This document shows, one piece after another, positions 51,966 through 61,144 of a stretch of 64,000 nt of DNA; the first letter of the stretch is position 1, and each line of letters begins with the position of its first letter. Origin of the DNA: Lachnospiraceae bacterium (GTDB taxonomy: Bacteria; Bacillota; Clostridia; Lachnospirales; Lachnospiraceae); NCBI GenBank assembly GCA_910576335.1, contig CAJTIU010000003.1:124001-188000 (forward strand). The letters are read 5' to 3'. Position numbers and translations under genes: made by a program. Below the pieces are notes generated by a model, which saw only the letters and a list, made by a program, of their open reading frames with translations, was not told the origin of the DNA and did not search any database.

Positions 51966-53066
51966 TGGCGTTTTTGGCTGTCCGTCTCGCTGTCTCCAGA
52001 TATCGCCCACCGCGAGGTAGTCGATCTGTCCGGTGTCCATATAGTCAGACAGCAGTTCTTTCATGCGCTGTCCCCATGTATCCCGGATGCCGTCTTTAAC
52101 ACCCCAGTAGGATTCTGATAGTTCTAAGAGACGGCAGCCTGCAAGGAAGTCGATTGACTTTTCGTCTGCAGGAGAGGATGGGGTGTACTTCCCTCCGTTT
52201 TCTGCGTAGCCTTTGAAGAAGGCACTTTCTGCTTCCATGAAGCATTCTGCGTCATAATAATTAAAGAGAAAGAACCGGAAACCGTAGAATTCTAAAGCAG
52301 CAGGGGCGGCCTGTGCTGATTCCAGGTCAAAGTAACCGGTGGGACGGCCCTGTTTGTCCGTAAAAAAGTTTTCCGCGTGCATGTCGGTAAACACAAGCAC
52401 CGGCGGCGTCTGATCCGCGCCGTAGATGGGGCGGAGTTCGTCAAGCTTCCTGTGGAAGAATTCTGTAATCTGCACAATCTCGTCTTCTGAAAAGACGCCT
52501 TTTTGCATACATTTTTCAAGCCGCATATCTACAACTTCAAGAAAACGGTCAGAAAAGTTATCCATACCTGGAGGATCAATAATATCGTCTTTCATAATGT
52601 TTCCGAAGGATGGAAATGTAATATTCTGAATCTGTGCAAAGTCCCTGCCAAGATATTCCATACTGTCCAGGAACCGCTTTTTTGAGAAGCCGCTTCTTAC
52701 CATACATTCCTTCTGGGAGATGCCGGTCATACGCTCCAGAAGGATGAACCTCCCGTGGGAGGAGTCATGTATTCCGTACACCTCGGGGGTAGGGACGCCG
52801 GATTTCTCTTTAATCATGCGAAAGAGCCAGGCCTCTCGTTCCAGGGAAAGGATTCCGCCAAAAAGTGTGTCCCTGGAAGCGTCTGACAGGCCGGCCTCTG
52901 TCTTTCGTATCTTTGCAAATTTTAGGATGGCCGGCCGGTTTCCCTCCAGCATGACATCAAAGACAAAATGATTAGAGCCCTCGTTAACCGGGCATATCCT
53001 CACGGGCTTATATCCGAATTCCAGGAGAGCAGTCCTGGCCTGTTCTGCAGTTATGATCCGTGACAT
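51945..53066 (-). CDS. Aminoglycoside phosphotransferase-family (APH-like) kinase
   Basis: 373 residues. The protein-kinase-like APH fold is visible: NEGSNHFVFDVML as the nucleotide-binding loop, PAILKFAK with the ATP-site Lys, and GRFILLERMTG as the hinge. The catalytic loop is VFTDMHAENFF in place of HGDxxxxN, so the catalytic Asp is shifted (the Asp of TDMHAEN), and YFDLESA is the metal-binding motif. Sugar or amino-sugar kinase activity is more likely than antibiotic resistance. It is the last of three minus-strand genes after tnaA, and its C-terminus is formed by repeat copy G. Confidence 0.75.
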   Translation of the reverse strand: MSRIITAEQARTALLEFGYKPVRICPVNEGSNHFVFDVMLEGNRPAILKFAKIRKTEAGLSDASRDTLFGGILSLEREAWLFRMIKEKSGVPTPEVYGIHDSSHGRFILLERMTGISQKECMVRSGFSKKRFLDSMEYLGRDFAQIQNITFPSFGNIMKDDIIDPPGMDNFSDRFLEVVDMRLEKCMQKGVFSEDEIVQITEFFHRKLDELRPIYGADQTPPVLVFTDMHAENFFTDKQGRPTGYFDLESAQAAPAALEFYGFRFFLFNYYDAECFMEAESAFFKGYAENGGKYTPSSPADEKSIDFLAGCRLLELSESYWGVKDGIRDTWGQRMKELLSDYMDTGQIDYLAVGDIWRQRDGQPKTPLGTGYF

Positions 53067-53075
53067 AAAGGTTTA

Positions 53076-53732
53076 TCACTCCTTCTTCTCCAGCTGCTGG
53101 AGATAACGGTAGATGGTTGCTTTTGAGCTCTTAAGCTTCTTTGCCACTTCAATAACCGAGCCCTTGGCAAGGAACACGCCCCGGCTGTCCATCTCCCGGA
53201 TGACAGAAAGCTTCTCGTCGGCATTCAGGCGGCCTGGAGGAGAATTGAAGCGTATGGTTGCCTCCTCCAGAACCTTGTCGATCATCTCTGTGACAGACAG
53301 GGTGAGAGCCTCGTAGGACTGCTTCGGGGAGCTGTTTTTGCCAGAGGGCTTCAGCACATTATGCTCCTGCTCGCCATTGATCAGAAGTTCCAGGTAGCTG
53401 CGGATGTGTATGAGCTCGCCCACATTCTGGTTGATGGTAAGGAGACCTGAAAGAGAGTCCCCTTCCCGTATGAACATGGTTGCAGAGCGCATCTTTTCCC
53501 CCTTGGCAGACAGAGTCCGGTAATTAATATTGTAGGGAATATCCTGGCACTCCGGATTTTTAATCAGAGCCTGCTGCATCTCGCTTAAAGGGGCTCCCGG
53601 GTAGTGGTTCGGATCCGCGGAATTTTCAACGTGAAGAATTTTCTGCGTGTCACAGAGGATAATTTCCACCTCTGTCCCTAAAAAGAGGGACAGAAATTCC
53701 ATGATGGGGCGGTATAGCTCAATGTTCAACAT
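53076..53732 (-). CDS. YheO/DauR-like transcriptional regulator (PAS + HTH)
   Basis: 218 residues. The first 115 residues are a YheO-type PAS domain (FLSLFLGTEVEIILCDTQKI, ATMFIREGDSLSGLLTINQN). The C-terminus holds a helix-turn-helix (GSVIEVAKKLKSSKATIYRY), ending LQQLEKKE, as in DauR. Members are known to control D-amino-acid catabolism genes. Here it follows tnaA by about 50 bases on the same strand, so control of tryptophanase or of the operon by an amino acid is likely (inferred). Confidence 0.8.
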   Translation of the reverse strand: MLNIELYRPIMEFLSLFLGTEVEIILCDTQKILHVENSADPNHYPGAPLSEMQQALIKNPECQDIPYNINYRTLSAKGEKMRSATMFIREGDSLSGLLTINQNVGELIHIRSYLELLINGEQEHNVLKPSGKNSSPKQSYEALTLSVTEMIDKVLEEATIRFNSPPGRLNADEKLSVIREMDSRGVFLAKGSVIEVAKKLKSSKATIYRYLQQLEKKE

Positions 53733-53783
53733 AGCTTCTCCATTCTGCTGGGTAGTTCGTATATTTTTTATTTGGGCGCCTGT

Positions 53784-55169
53784 CTAAAGCAGTTCAAAGC
53801 CTGCGGTGAAGTGGCGCAGGGATGCTATGGAACCCTGGTGTACGATCTTCATGCCGCGGTACTGATCCCGTTTTTCGTAAATGTCGCCCAGCGCATTTGC
53901 GATTACATCCATATGACTGTTTGTGTAGACCCGGCGGTTAATGGCTATACGCATAGACTCAATAGCAGGATAGATGGGCTCCCCGGTCTCCTTGTCGAAG
54001 GCTCCGAAAGCGCAGGCGCCGATCTCCACACAGCGGACTCCCGCTTCCTCGTACAGGGCGCACACAAGGCGCTGGCTTGGGAATTCGCTCTGTGGAATCT
54101 GCGGGAAGAAGCGCCGTCCATCTACATAGACGCCGTGTCCGCCGGTAGGTTCAATGATCGGCACGCCGCGCTCCTTTAGTTTTTCCCCAAGATAGGCAAC
54201 CTGTCCGATTCTGTACTCCAGATAGTGCTCGTCGCACACTTCGCGTAAGCCTACTGCAAGAGCGTCCATATCACGGCCGGACATCCCGCCATAGGTAATG
54301 AAGCCCTCATGCACAATGGCAAGCTGGTTAGCCTTCTCATAGACCTCTTTATTCCGTGTTACAAAGAGCCCGCCGATATTTACCAGTCCGTCCTTTTTGC
54401 TGCTCATGGTAGCTGTCTCGCAGTAGCTGAACATCTCGCGGGTAATCTCCATAATGCTCTTGTCCTGATAGCCGGGTTCCCGGGTCTTGATAAACCAGGC
54501 ATTCTCGGCGAGGCGGGCACTATCCATAACGACCGGAATACCGTACTGTCCGGCAAGTCTGCTGACCTCCCGGATATTCTCCATAGAAACAGGCTGCCCG
54601 CCGTTGTTGTTGCAGGTAATAGTAATAATAACGACACAGATATTTTCCGCACCCTTCTCGTCAATCAGACGGCGCATCTTCTCAAGGTCAATATTTCCCT
54701 TAAAGGGTTCAGGGGCAGAGGCAGTATCCATGCCTGCGTCCGTGGCAAAATCTACCGGAAGGCAGCCCATGATCTCCGCATTTCCCCGGAAAGTATCAAA
54801 ATGCATATTGCCAATGGCATAAGCGCCGGGGCGGCAGTAAATCTGAGTCATGATGTAGTCTGCCGCACGCCCCTGGTGTGTAGGCTGAACATAAGGCATG
54901 CCGAATACCTCATGCACGGAAGCCTCAAGACGGTAAAAGCTGCGGCAGCCCGCGTATGCCTCATCCCCAAGCATAAGGGCGCTCCACTGCTCCTGGCTCA
55001 TGGCGCTTGTGCCGCTGTCTGTGATGCAGTCTATGTAAACCTGCTCGGATTTCAGCCGGAATGCATTGTATCCGGCTTCCTTAAGCCATTCCTGGCGCTG
55101 TGCCTTTGTGGACTTCGGGATGGACTCTACCATCTTGATTCGAAAGGGTTCTGCTGTCATGTACTTCAT
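53784..55169 (-). CDS. tnaA: Tryptophanase (beta-eliminating lyase)
   Basis: 461 residues from ATG 55169, the codon next to AAGGAGG; the longer frame includes the promoter. A PLP enzyme that splits tryptophan into indole, pyruvate and ammonia. The PLP-Lys is in TMSSKKDGLVNIGG, PVVMDSARLAENAWFIK is typical of the group, and GDEAYAG is the early motif. It separates from tyrosine phenol-lyase at two places: FDTFRG has Asp where the lyase has Thr, and CVEIGAC lacks the phenol-lyase Arg. That points to tryptophan. The C-terminus (LRHFTAGF) is conserved. Confidence 0.85.
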   Translation of the reverse strand: MKYMTAEPFRIKMVESIPKSTKAQRQEWLKEAGYNAFRLKSEQVYIDCITDSGTSAMSQEQWSALMLGDEAYAGCRSFYRLEASVHEVFGMPYVQPTHQGRAADYIMTQIYCRPGAYAIGNMHFDTFRGNAEIMGCLPVDFATDAGMDTASAPEPFKGNIDLEKMRRLIDEKGAENICVVIITITCNNNGGQPVSMENIREVSRLAGQYGIPVVMDSARLAENAWFIKTREPGYQDKSIMEITREMFSYCETATMSSKKDGLVNIGGLFVTRNKEVYEKANQLAIVHEGFITYGGMSGRDMDALAVGLREVCDEHYLEYRIGQVAYLGEKLKERGVPIIEPTGGHGVYVDGRRFFPQIPQSEFPSQRLVCALYEEAGVRCVEIGACAFGAFDKETGEPIYPAIESMRIAINRRVYTNSHMDVIANALGDIYEKRDQYRGMKIVHQGSIASLRHFTAGFELL

Positions 55170-55210
55170 AAAAAACCTCCTTAAATTATAATATGATAAC
55201 TGTTTTTTTG

Positions 55211-55277
55211 CAACGGCTTTCATATGGTGCACCGTTGAAATTGAGAAAATTGTAGCATAATAAGAAAGATGTGTCAA
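55211..55277 (-). promoter_or_regulatory. tnaA promoter and leader hairpin
   Basis: On the minus strand: -35 TTGACA (55277-55272), 17-base spacer, -10 TACAAT (55254-55249). The leader of about 70 bases can form CAACGG/CCGTTG (55237-55211) before the ribosome site. No TnaC-like leader peptide with a Trp codon is apparent. Confidence 0.7.
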
Positions 55278-55311
55278 TATAAGAAAAATATATTTTTATT
55301 AAAAAAAATTC

Positions 55312-55340
55312 TTGACTAAGTGGGGAGCGTAGGATATACT
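55312..55340 (+). promoter_or_regulatory. Promoter of the oligopeptide operon
   Basis: -35 TTGACT (55312-55317), 17-base spacer, -10 TATACT (55335-55340). The divergent tnaA -35 is about 35 bases upstream, so one regulator could serve both. A leader of about 135 bases follows before the first gene, with no clear hairpin. Confidence 0.8.
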
Positions 55341-55481
55341 CTAGTTAGATTCAACAAAAAAGCAGGTCAGACACCCATATAAGACATACAAAATGATAAA
55401 AAGCTTTTCGCAGGTATATGAGAGAGTTTGTACAGTTTTTTGGAAATGATTCAAAAAAACAAGAAAAGGAGGGAGCTGCGA

Positions 55482-56402
55482 ATGGGAAAATATGTAGCGA
55501 AACGATTTGTTTCTATGGTGATTACGCTGTTTCTGGTTGCAACCGTGACTTTTTTCTTAATGCATGCCGTGCCGGGACAGCCATTTGAGATCAGCCGGGA
55601 GACGCCAGAGAGCGTAAAGGAAGCGCTCTATGCCAAGTATGGACTGGACAGGCCGTTATCAGAGCAGTATGTCATCTATATGAAGAATCTGCTTCACGGT
55701 GATTTTGGGGTATCTATGAAGTATAAGAGTCAGACTGTACTTGGGAAGGTAACATCAGGCATGCCGGTATCAGCAGTGATCGGATTTGGGGGTGTACTTG
55801 CCGGATGCCTGATTGGCGCGTGCTTCGGAATACTTGCTGCACTGAAGAATAAGGGGATAACCGATTATCTTGTTATTATTCTGGCAATACTGGGGGTATC
55901 TATTCCGAACTTTGTATTCGGATCCCTCATACAGAGGTATTTTGCCGTGGAGTGGAAGCTGTTTCCCATACAGGGATGGAAGGGCGCTGAATATGTAATT
56001 CTGCCCGTCATGGCTGCGGCGTTCACCAATGTTGCCTATTATGCCAGAATGCTGCGGACAAGCATGCTGGATGTCATGGGGCAGGATTATATCTACACGG
56101 CGAAGAGCAAAGGGCTGAATCAGGATGAGATTGTGGGAAAACATATACTGAGGAATTCTTTTCTTCCGCTTGTGACATCCCTTGGGCCTATGTGCGCCGG
56201 GGCGCTGACTGGAAACTTTGTAATAGAGAAGATCTTCAATGTGCCGGGTATCGGGCAGTCGATGATCTCATCAATCCAGAATTCAGACTATACGATGATT
56301 ATGGGACTAACGATTATCTTCGCCTTTATTTCGGTAATCTGCTATTTTCTGGTGGATATTATTTACGGCATTGTTGACCCGCGTATCAGGATTGCCGGAT
56401 AG
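55482..56402 (+). CDS. oppB: Peptide ABC transporter permease, OppB-like
   Basis: 306 residues from ATG 55482 (AAAGGAGGGAG upstream). It has six membrane segments, with the usual N-terminus KRFVSMVITLFLVATVTFFL and the region LYAKYGLDRPLSEQYVIYMK before the second segment. The EAA-type loop, YARMLRTSMLDVMGQDYIYT followed by AKSKGLNQDEIVGKHILRN, contacts the ATPase. It pairs with the OppC-like protein to form the channel for oligopeptides. First gene of a seven-gene operon. Confidence 0.9.
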   Translation: MGKYVAKRFVSMVITLFLVATVTFFLMHAVPGQPFEISRETPESVKEALYAKYGLDRPLSEQYVIYMKNLLHGDFGVSMKYKSQTVLGKVTSGMPVSAVIGFGGVLAGCLIGACFGILAALKNKGITDYLVIILAILGVSIPNFVFGSLIQRYFAVEWKLFPIQGWKGAEYVILPVMAAAFTNVAYYARMLRTSMLDVMGQDYIYTAKSKGLNQDEIVGKHILRNSFLPLVTSLGPMCAGALTGNFVIEKIFNVPGIGQSMISSIQNSDYTMIMGLTIIFAFISVICYFLVDIIYGIVDPRIRIAG

Positions 56403-56411
56403 GAGAGAGCT

Positions 56412-57362
56412 ATGGATGAAAAATTAAATGTAAAGGACATAGATTTACGTAATCTGGATGACACCCTGTTTGAGAAGGACGATTCCGCATATGCGGACGC
56501 AGATAAACTAAACCGGCCCTCTGTTACTTACTGGAGTGATGCATGGAGACGGTTCAGGGGAAATAAGGTGGCTATGGTTTCCGCAGTTATACTTGTGCTT
56601 GTCATATTCATGGCCGTATTCCAGCCTATGGCAAGCCCGTATACATATGACGAACAGGATCTCTTCGCGATCAACCAGGGTCCGTCCTCTGAGCACTGGT
56701 TCGGAACGGATGAGCTGGGGAGAGATATTTTTGTCCGGTGCTGGGAAGGGGCAAGGGTAAGTCTGCTGATTGCTTTTGTAGTTGCTGTATTAAACGGTAC
56801 GATAGGAATTTTATACGGCGGTATTGCAGGGTATTTCGGAGGACTTGCGGACAATGTGATGATGCGCTTCTGTGAGCTGATCGCTTCCATACCGCAGATG
56901 CTGTGGGTAGTGCTGCTGATTCTGATCATGAGACCGGGGATCTTTCCTATTATTATTGCCATCGCCGCTACCGGATGGATCGGGACTGCAAGGCTCTTCA
57001 GGGGACAGGTATTCTCCCTTAAGGAATCCGAGTTTGTAATGGCAAGCCGGACAATGGGAGCCGGGAGTATCTGGATTATTTTGAAGCATTTGCTTCCGAA
57101 TGCCATGAGCCCGATCATTATCAGCATGGCGAATGTCATTCCCGGTGCAATTTTTTCCGAGGCGTTTTTAAGCTATATTGGTCTGGGGGTGCCTCTTCCG
57201 ACTGCTAGCTGGGGCATCCTGGCAAGCGACGGGGCGAATAAGCTTCTGAGCTATCCGTATCAGCTTTTCTTCCCGTCTCTTTTGATCTGTATCACGATGC
57301 TGTGTTTCAATCTGATGGGGGACGGACTCAGAGATGCCCTTGATCCCCGCATGAGACAGTAA
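56412..57362 (+). CDS. oppC: Peptide ABC transporter permease, OppC-like
   Basis: 316 residues. An extended cytoplasmic N-terminus (about 50 residues) precedes the first helix, as in OppC proteins. WFGTDELGRDIFVRCWEGAR is the family signature after that helix. The EAA loop with FVMASRTMGAGSIWIILKHL and PNAMSPIIISMANVIPGAIF is near the C-terminus. Partner of the preceding permease, from which it is separated by nine bases. Confidence 0.9.
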   Translation: MDEKLNVKDIDLRNLDDTLFEKDDSAYADADKLNRPSVTYWSDAWRRFRGNKVAMVSAVILVLVIFMAVFQPMASPYTYDEQDLFAINQGPSSEHWFGTDELGRDIFVRCWEGARVSLLIAFVVAVLNGTIGILYGGIAGYFGGLADNVMMRFCELIASIPQMLWVVLLILIMRPGIFPIIIAIAATGWIGTARLFRGQVFSLKESEFVMASRTMGAGSIWIILKHLLPNAMSPIIISMANVIPGAIFSEAFLSYIGLGVPLPTASWGILASDGANKLLSYPYQLFFPSLLICITMLCFNLMGDGLRDALDPRMRQ

Positions 57363-57376
57363 GGAGGGGACGAGTA

Positions 57377-58423
57377 ATGAGCAGACGCAATGAAAATATA
57401 CTGTTGGATGTCAGGAATATCAGCTTTTCGTTTAGAACTTATGCAGGAGAGGTACAGGCGGTGAGAGGGGTAAGTTTCCGCCTTGAGCGGGGAAAGAGCC
57501 TGGGAATCGTTGGGGAATCCGGCTGTGGAAAATCGGTTACGGCAAAATCAATCGTAGGTCTTAATACACCAGAGCCCAGGGGATTTCTTAAGGATGGGGA
57601 GATCTGGTTTGAGGGAAATGATCTGGCAAAGTTTTCTGACAGGCAGATGAGAAAGATAAGGGCCCGGGAGATACGTATGATCTTCCAGGATCCCATGACC
57701 AGCCTGAATCCCACCATGCCGGTAGGTAAGCAGATTATGGAAGGAATCTTAAAGTATGGAGATAAGACAAAACAGGAGGCGAAGAAGATTACACTGGATA
57801 CTCTGGCTATGGCAGGCATTCCCAGCCCTGAGGACCGGTTTAAACAGTATCCCCATGAATTTTCAGGCGGAATGCGCCAGCGTGCCATGATCGCACTTGC
57901 CATGGCGGTGAATCCGAAGCTTCTGATTGCTGATGAACCGACTACCGCACTGGATGTGACGATCCAGGCACAGATTCTTGACTTGATTAAGGAGATACAG
58001 AAAAAATATCATACATCCGTTATTATGATTACCCATGACCTTGGAGTGGTGGCAAATATCGCGGATGATATTGCGGTTATGTATGCAGGGAAAGTGGTGG
58101 AGTACGGGGCGGCTGAAGATATCTTCGAGCATCCGGCCCATCCGTATACATGGGGCGTCCTTCAGTCCATCCCGCCGGAGGATACAAGCAGCAGAGAGCC
58201 GCTGCACCCGATTCTTGGAACGCCCCCGGATCTGTTCGACCCGCCGGAGGGCTGCCCATTCGCGGCCAGGTGTCCGTATGCCATGAAGGCCTGTACGTCC
58301 CTGTGCCCGCCGGTATATACGCAGACGGGCGAATCACACTGGGCATCCTGCTGGCTTTACCACCAGAAGGCAATGCCGGCTGTGAATCCTATTACTGAAG
58401 AGGAGGTGGCAAAGCATGAGTAA
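57377..58423 (+). CDS. oppD: Peptide ABC transporter ATP-binding protein, OppD-like
   Basis: 348 residues with GIVGESGCGKSVTAKSIVGL as Walker A, EFSGGMRQRAMIALAMA as the ABC signature and KLLIADEPTTALDVTIQAQI as Walker B. The C-terminal part has the CxxC-type cluster GCPFAARCPYAMKAC found in Opp/Dpp ATPases, which can bind an iron-sulfur cluster. It energises peptide import with the OppF-like partner, whose ATG overlaps its 3' end by 8 bases. Confidence 0.9.
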   Translation: MSRRNENILLDVRNISFSFRTYAGEVQAVRGVSFRLERGKSLGIVGESGCGKSVTAKSIVGLNTPEPRGFLKDGEIWFEGNDLAKFSDRQMRKIRAREIRMIFQDPMTSLNPTMPVGKQIMEGILKYGDKTKQEAKKITLDTLAMAGIPSPEDRFKQYPHEFSGGMRQRAMIALAMAVNPKLLIADEPTTALDVTIQAQILDLIKEIQKKYHTSVIMITHDLGVVANIADDIAVMYAGKVVEYGAAEDIFEHPAHPYTWGVLQSIPPEDTSSREPLHPILGTPPDLFDPPEGCPFAARCPYAMKACTSLCPPVYTQTGESHWASCWLYHQKAMPAVNPITEEEVAKHE

Positions 58424-59387
58424 AGATATCATTCTGGAAACCCATGATCTGAAAAAGTATTTTAAGATAAAAGGAGGCAGAGTCGTAAAAGCGGTGGACG
58501 GAGTTTCCATCCAGGTAGAGAGGGGAAAGACGCTGGGCCTTGCAGGGGAATCCGGCTGTGGAAAATCAACTTTGGGGCGTACTCTGATCCGTATCTATGA
58601 GCCTTCGGGCGGCGCTATTACGCTGAACGGAAAGGATGTAAGCGGGAAGAGCACGAAGCGTTTCAGGCAGGAGCTGGCCAGAAGTATTCAGATGATCTTC
58701 CAGGATCCTTATGCCTGCCTGAATCCCCGTATGACCGTTTCCCAGATTATTTCAGAAGGGTGGGATCTGAACCGGGACATTCATATGACTCCGGCAGAAA
58801 AAAAGGAACGCGTCCTTGGGCTTCTGCAGACGGTAGGACTGAATAAGGAGCATGCAAACAGGTTTCCCCATGAGTTTTCCGGCGGGCAGCGGCAGAGAAT
58901 CGGAATCGCCAGGGCGCTTTCCATGCATCCGGAGCTGATTATCTGCGACGAGCCGATCAGTGCGCTGGACGTTTCGATTCAGGCACAGGTTATGAATCTC
59001 CTTCTGAATCTCCAGAGGGAGCAGCAGCTGTCTTACATTTTTGTTGCACATGACCTTTCCATGGTACGGTATATATCCGATACGGTGGCAGTCATGTACC
59101 TGGGAAGTATTATGGAGTATGCATCCAACGGGGAACTTTACGGGCATCCCCAGCATCCCTATACGAAAGCGCTGTTTTCCGCCATTCCGGTGGCGAATCC
59201 GAAGACAGAAAAAAAGAGGAATCGCATTCAGCTTGAAGGAGAGATTCCAAGCCCGATCAACGCTCCAAAGGGCTGCAAATTCTGTACCCGGTGTCCATAT
59301 GCAAAGCCGGTCTGCCATGAAAAGCCCCCGGCACTAAAGGAGTGTGCGCCGGGCCATCTGGTGGCATGCCACCTGGTAAATGAATGA
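58416..59387 (+). CDS. oppF: Peptide ABC transporter ATP-binding protein, OppF-like
   Basis: 323 residues. Walker A GLAGESGCGKSTLGRTLIRI, ABC signature EFSGGQRQRIGIARALS, Walker B ELIICDEPISALDVSIQAQV, and the terminal Cys cluster GCKFCTRCPYAKPVC. It forms the ATPase heterodimer with OppD. GAGGTGG lies before the ATG, inside the end of oppD. Confidence 0.9.
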   Translation: MSKDIILETHDLKKYFKIKGGRVVKAVDGVSIQVERGKTLGLAGESGCGKSTLGRTLIRIYEPSGGAITLNGKDVSGKSTKRFRQELARSIQMIFQDPYACLNPRMTVSQIISEGWDLNRDIHMTPAEKKERVLGLLQTVGLNKEHANRFPHEFSGGQRQRIGIARALSMHPELIICDEPISALDVSIQAQVMNLLLNLQREQQLSYIFVAHDLSMVRYISDTVAVMYLGSIMEYASNGELYGHPQHPYTKALFSAIPVANPKTEKKRNRIQLEGEIPSPINAPKGCKFCTRCPYAKPVCHEKPPALKECAPGHLVACHLVNE

Positions 59388-59452
59388 TCTTATGGTACGG
59401 GAACTCGTGTTCCCTGCCATAAATCAGAATAAAAAAAAGGAGGAAAAGAAAC

Positions 59453-61132
59453 ATGAAGAAACAAGTAAAAAAGGGGATGAGTCTATTTCTGATGCTGGCA
59501 ATGGTGATCTGTCTGACTGCCTGCGGCGGGGGCAGCAATAAGGAGACAGACGGAAACACAAAAACAGACGGGAGTACAGCTGCGGACAGCACATCTGGAG
59601 GAGAGCTGGCAGATGAGCAGGTATTGGGAATCTACCGTAAGACCGAACCTGCCACATTAGACCCGTGGGTAAATAACTCCGGTGAGGCCGGGACAATGGT
59701 GGCGGCAGTTCATGAGCCAATGCTTAGAAAGGCGGACAATGACAAGGGCTATGAGCCTGCTCTTATGACGGATTACACCGTAAGCGACGATCATACGGTC
59801 CATACACTGACCTTAAGAGAGGGTGCGAAGTGGTCAGACGGAACAGATATTACGGCTGACGATATCGTTTACAGCATCCAGAGAGTGCTTGACCAGAATC
59901 TGGGATCTGAGATTGCATACAAATATTATGTGATAAAAAATGCAGAAGCTTTCTATAAAGGCGAAGCTGGCGCCGAAGAACTTGGGGTAAAGGCATCAGG
60001 AAACCAGATTGAGATTACAACCAGCGAGCCCTGTGATTATTTCCAGGATATACTGACAGGTTCACAGTTCTGTCCGGTACAGAAGAAGGCGGCAGAGGAA
60101 TTCGGAGACGCCTACGGAACAGATGCGGATAAGACAGTAGCATCCGGCCCATTTAAGCTCACAGAATGGGTACATGAAAACAGTATGGTTCTTGAAAAGA
60201 ATGAAAATTACTGGGATGCAGAAAATGTAACGCTTGAAAGGATCAATATTACCATTACGTCTGATGATAACACGGTACAGGGAATGTATCAGAATGACGA
60301 ACTGGGGATCCTGCAGGTAAAGGAAGAACTTCTGGAGCAGTACAGCAGTGAGAACATCACAGATGTCTCCAGCCTGCGGGTAACCTTCATTGAATTCAAT
60401 CCGAATAACAATGAATTTATGGCAAATAAAAATATCCGCGAAGCTTTGTCAATTGCCTTTAACCGGAAGCTCTTCGCAGAGCAGGTTATGCATAACGGAG
60501 AGCTGGCTGCCTATGGCCTTGTCCCGAGAGGGGTAAAAGGAATGGATGGCGGAGATTTCCGTGAACAGGCCGGGGACATTGTGACGGATGCTTCTGACCA
60601 GTCCGAGATTGACCGGGCAAACGAGCTTCTTGATACAGGGCTTAAGGAAATCGGGAAGACAAAGGAAGAGATGGAAAAGGGATTCTCCATCCAGTGTCTG
60701 GAAAGCGGGAAGAATCAGGCGCAGGCAATTCAGAATATGTGGAAGACGAATCTTGGGATTGAGATGCCGGTAAGTGTTCTTGAGATTAACGTACTTCTTC
60801 CGATGCTGACAGGCGGAACCTTTGACTGTGTAATCGGCGGCGGACAGGATTCTGAGTACAGGGATCCACAGGGCTTCATGCAGTTTATTTATGACGAAGG
60901 AAAATGGGACAATGATGAATTCAGGGCGCTGGTGGAAAAGGCACACAGCCAGACAGGGGATGAGAGGATCCAGACATGGATGGACATTGAGAAAATGGTT
61001 CTTGATAACTTTATCTATATCCCGCAGATCTATGCAGAGAATCACTGGGCTGTAAAGCCGTATATACAGGGGCTTAAGATCTTTGATTATGGCTATGAGT
61101 TTGACTTTAAGCATGTGTCTGTTACAAAGTAA
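59453..61132 (+). CDS. oppA: Oligopeptide-binding lipoprotein, OppA-like (SBP family 5)
   Basis: 559 residues. A lipoprotein signal peptide (KKGMSLFLMLAMVICLTACG) with Cys24 or so as lipid anchor, then a Thr/Ser/Asp-rich linker. The binding domain shows LREGAKWSDGTDITADDIVY, the classical SBP_bac_5 signature, and VASGPFKLTEWVHENSMVLE, then the C-terminal IYIPQIYAENHWAVKPYIQG. It captures peptides outside the membrane and delivers them to the OppBC channel. In this operon the binding protein follows the ATPases. Confidence 0.92.
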   Translation: MKKQVKKGMSLFLMLAMVICLTACGGGSNKETDGNTKTDGSTAADSTSGGELADEQVLGIYRKTEPATLDPWVNNSGEAGTMVAAVHEPMLRKADNDKGYEPALMTDYTVSDDHTVHTLTLREGAKWSDGTDITADDIVYSIQRVLDQNLGSEIAYKYYVIKNAEAFYKGEAGAEELGVKASGNQIEITTSEPCDYFQDILTGSQFCPVQKKAAEEFGDAYGTDADKTVASGPFKLTEWVHENSMVLEKNENYWDAENVTLERINITITSDDNTVQGMYQNDELGILQVKEELLEQYSSENITDVSSLRVTFIEFNPNNNEFMANKNIREALSIAFNRKLFAEQVMHNGELAAYGLVPRGVKGMDGGDFREQAGDIVTDASDQSEIDRANELLDTGLKEIGKTKEEMEKGFSIQCLESGKNQAQAIQNMWKTNLGIEMPVSVLEINVLLPMLTGGTFDCVIGGGQDSEYRDPQGFMQFIYDEGKWDNDEFRALVEKAHSQTGDERIQTWMDIEKMVLDNFIYIPQIYAENHWAVKPYIQGLKIFDYGYEFDFKHVSVTK

Positions 61133-61144
61133 GAGGAAAAGAAG

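Noticed and set aside
51945-53066. Aminoglycoside resistance gene
   Set aside because: The catalytic loop (TDMHAEN) differs from resistance enzymes and the context is amino-acid metabolism; a small-molecule kinase is more likely.
53784-55169. Tyrosine phenol-lyase instead of tryptophanase
   Set aside because: FDTFRG and CVEIGAC carry tryptophanase-type residues; the phenol-lyase Arg is absent.
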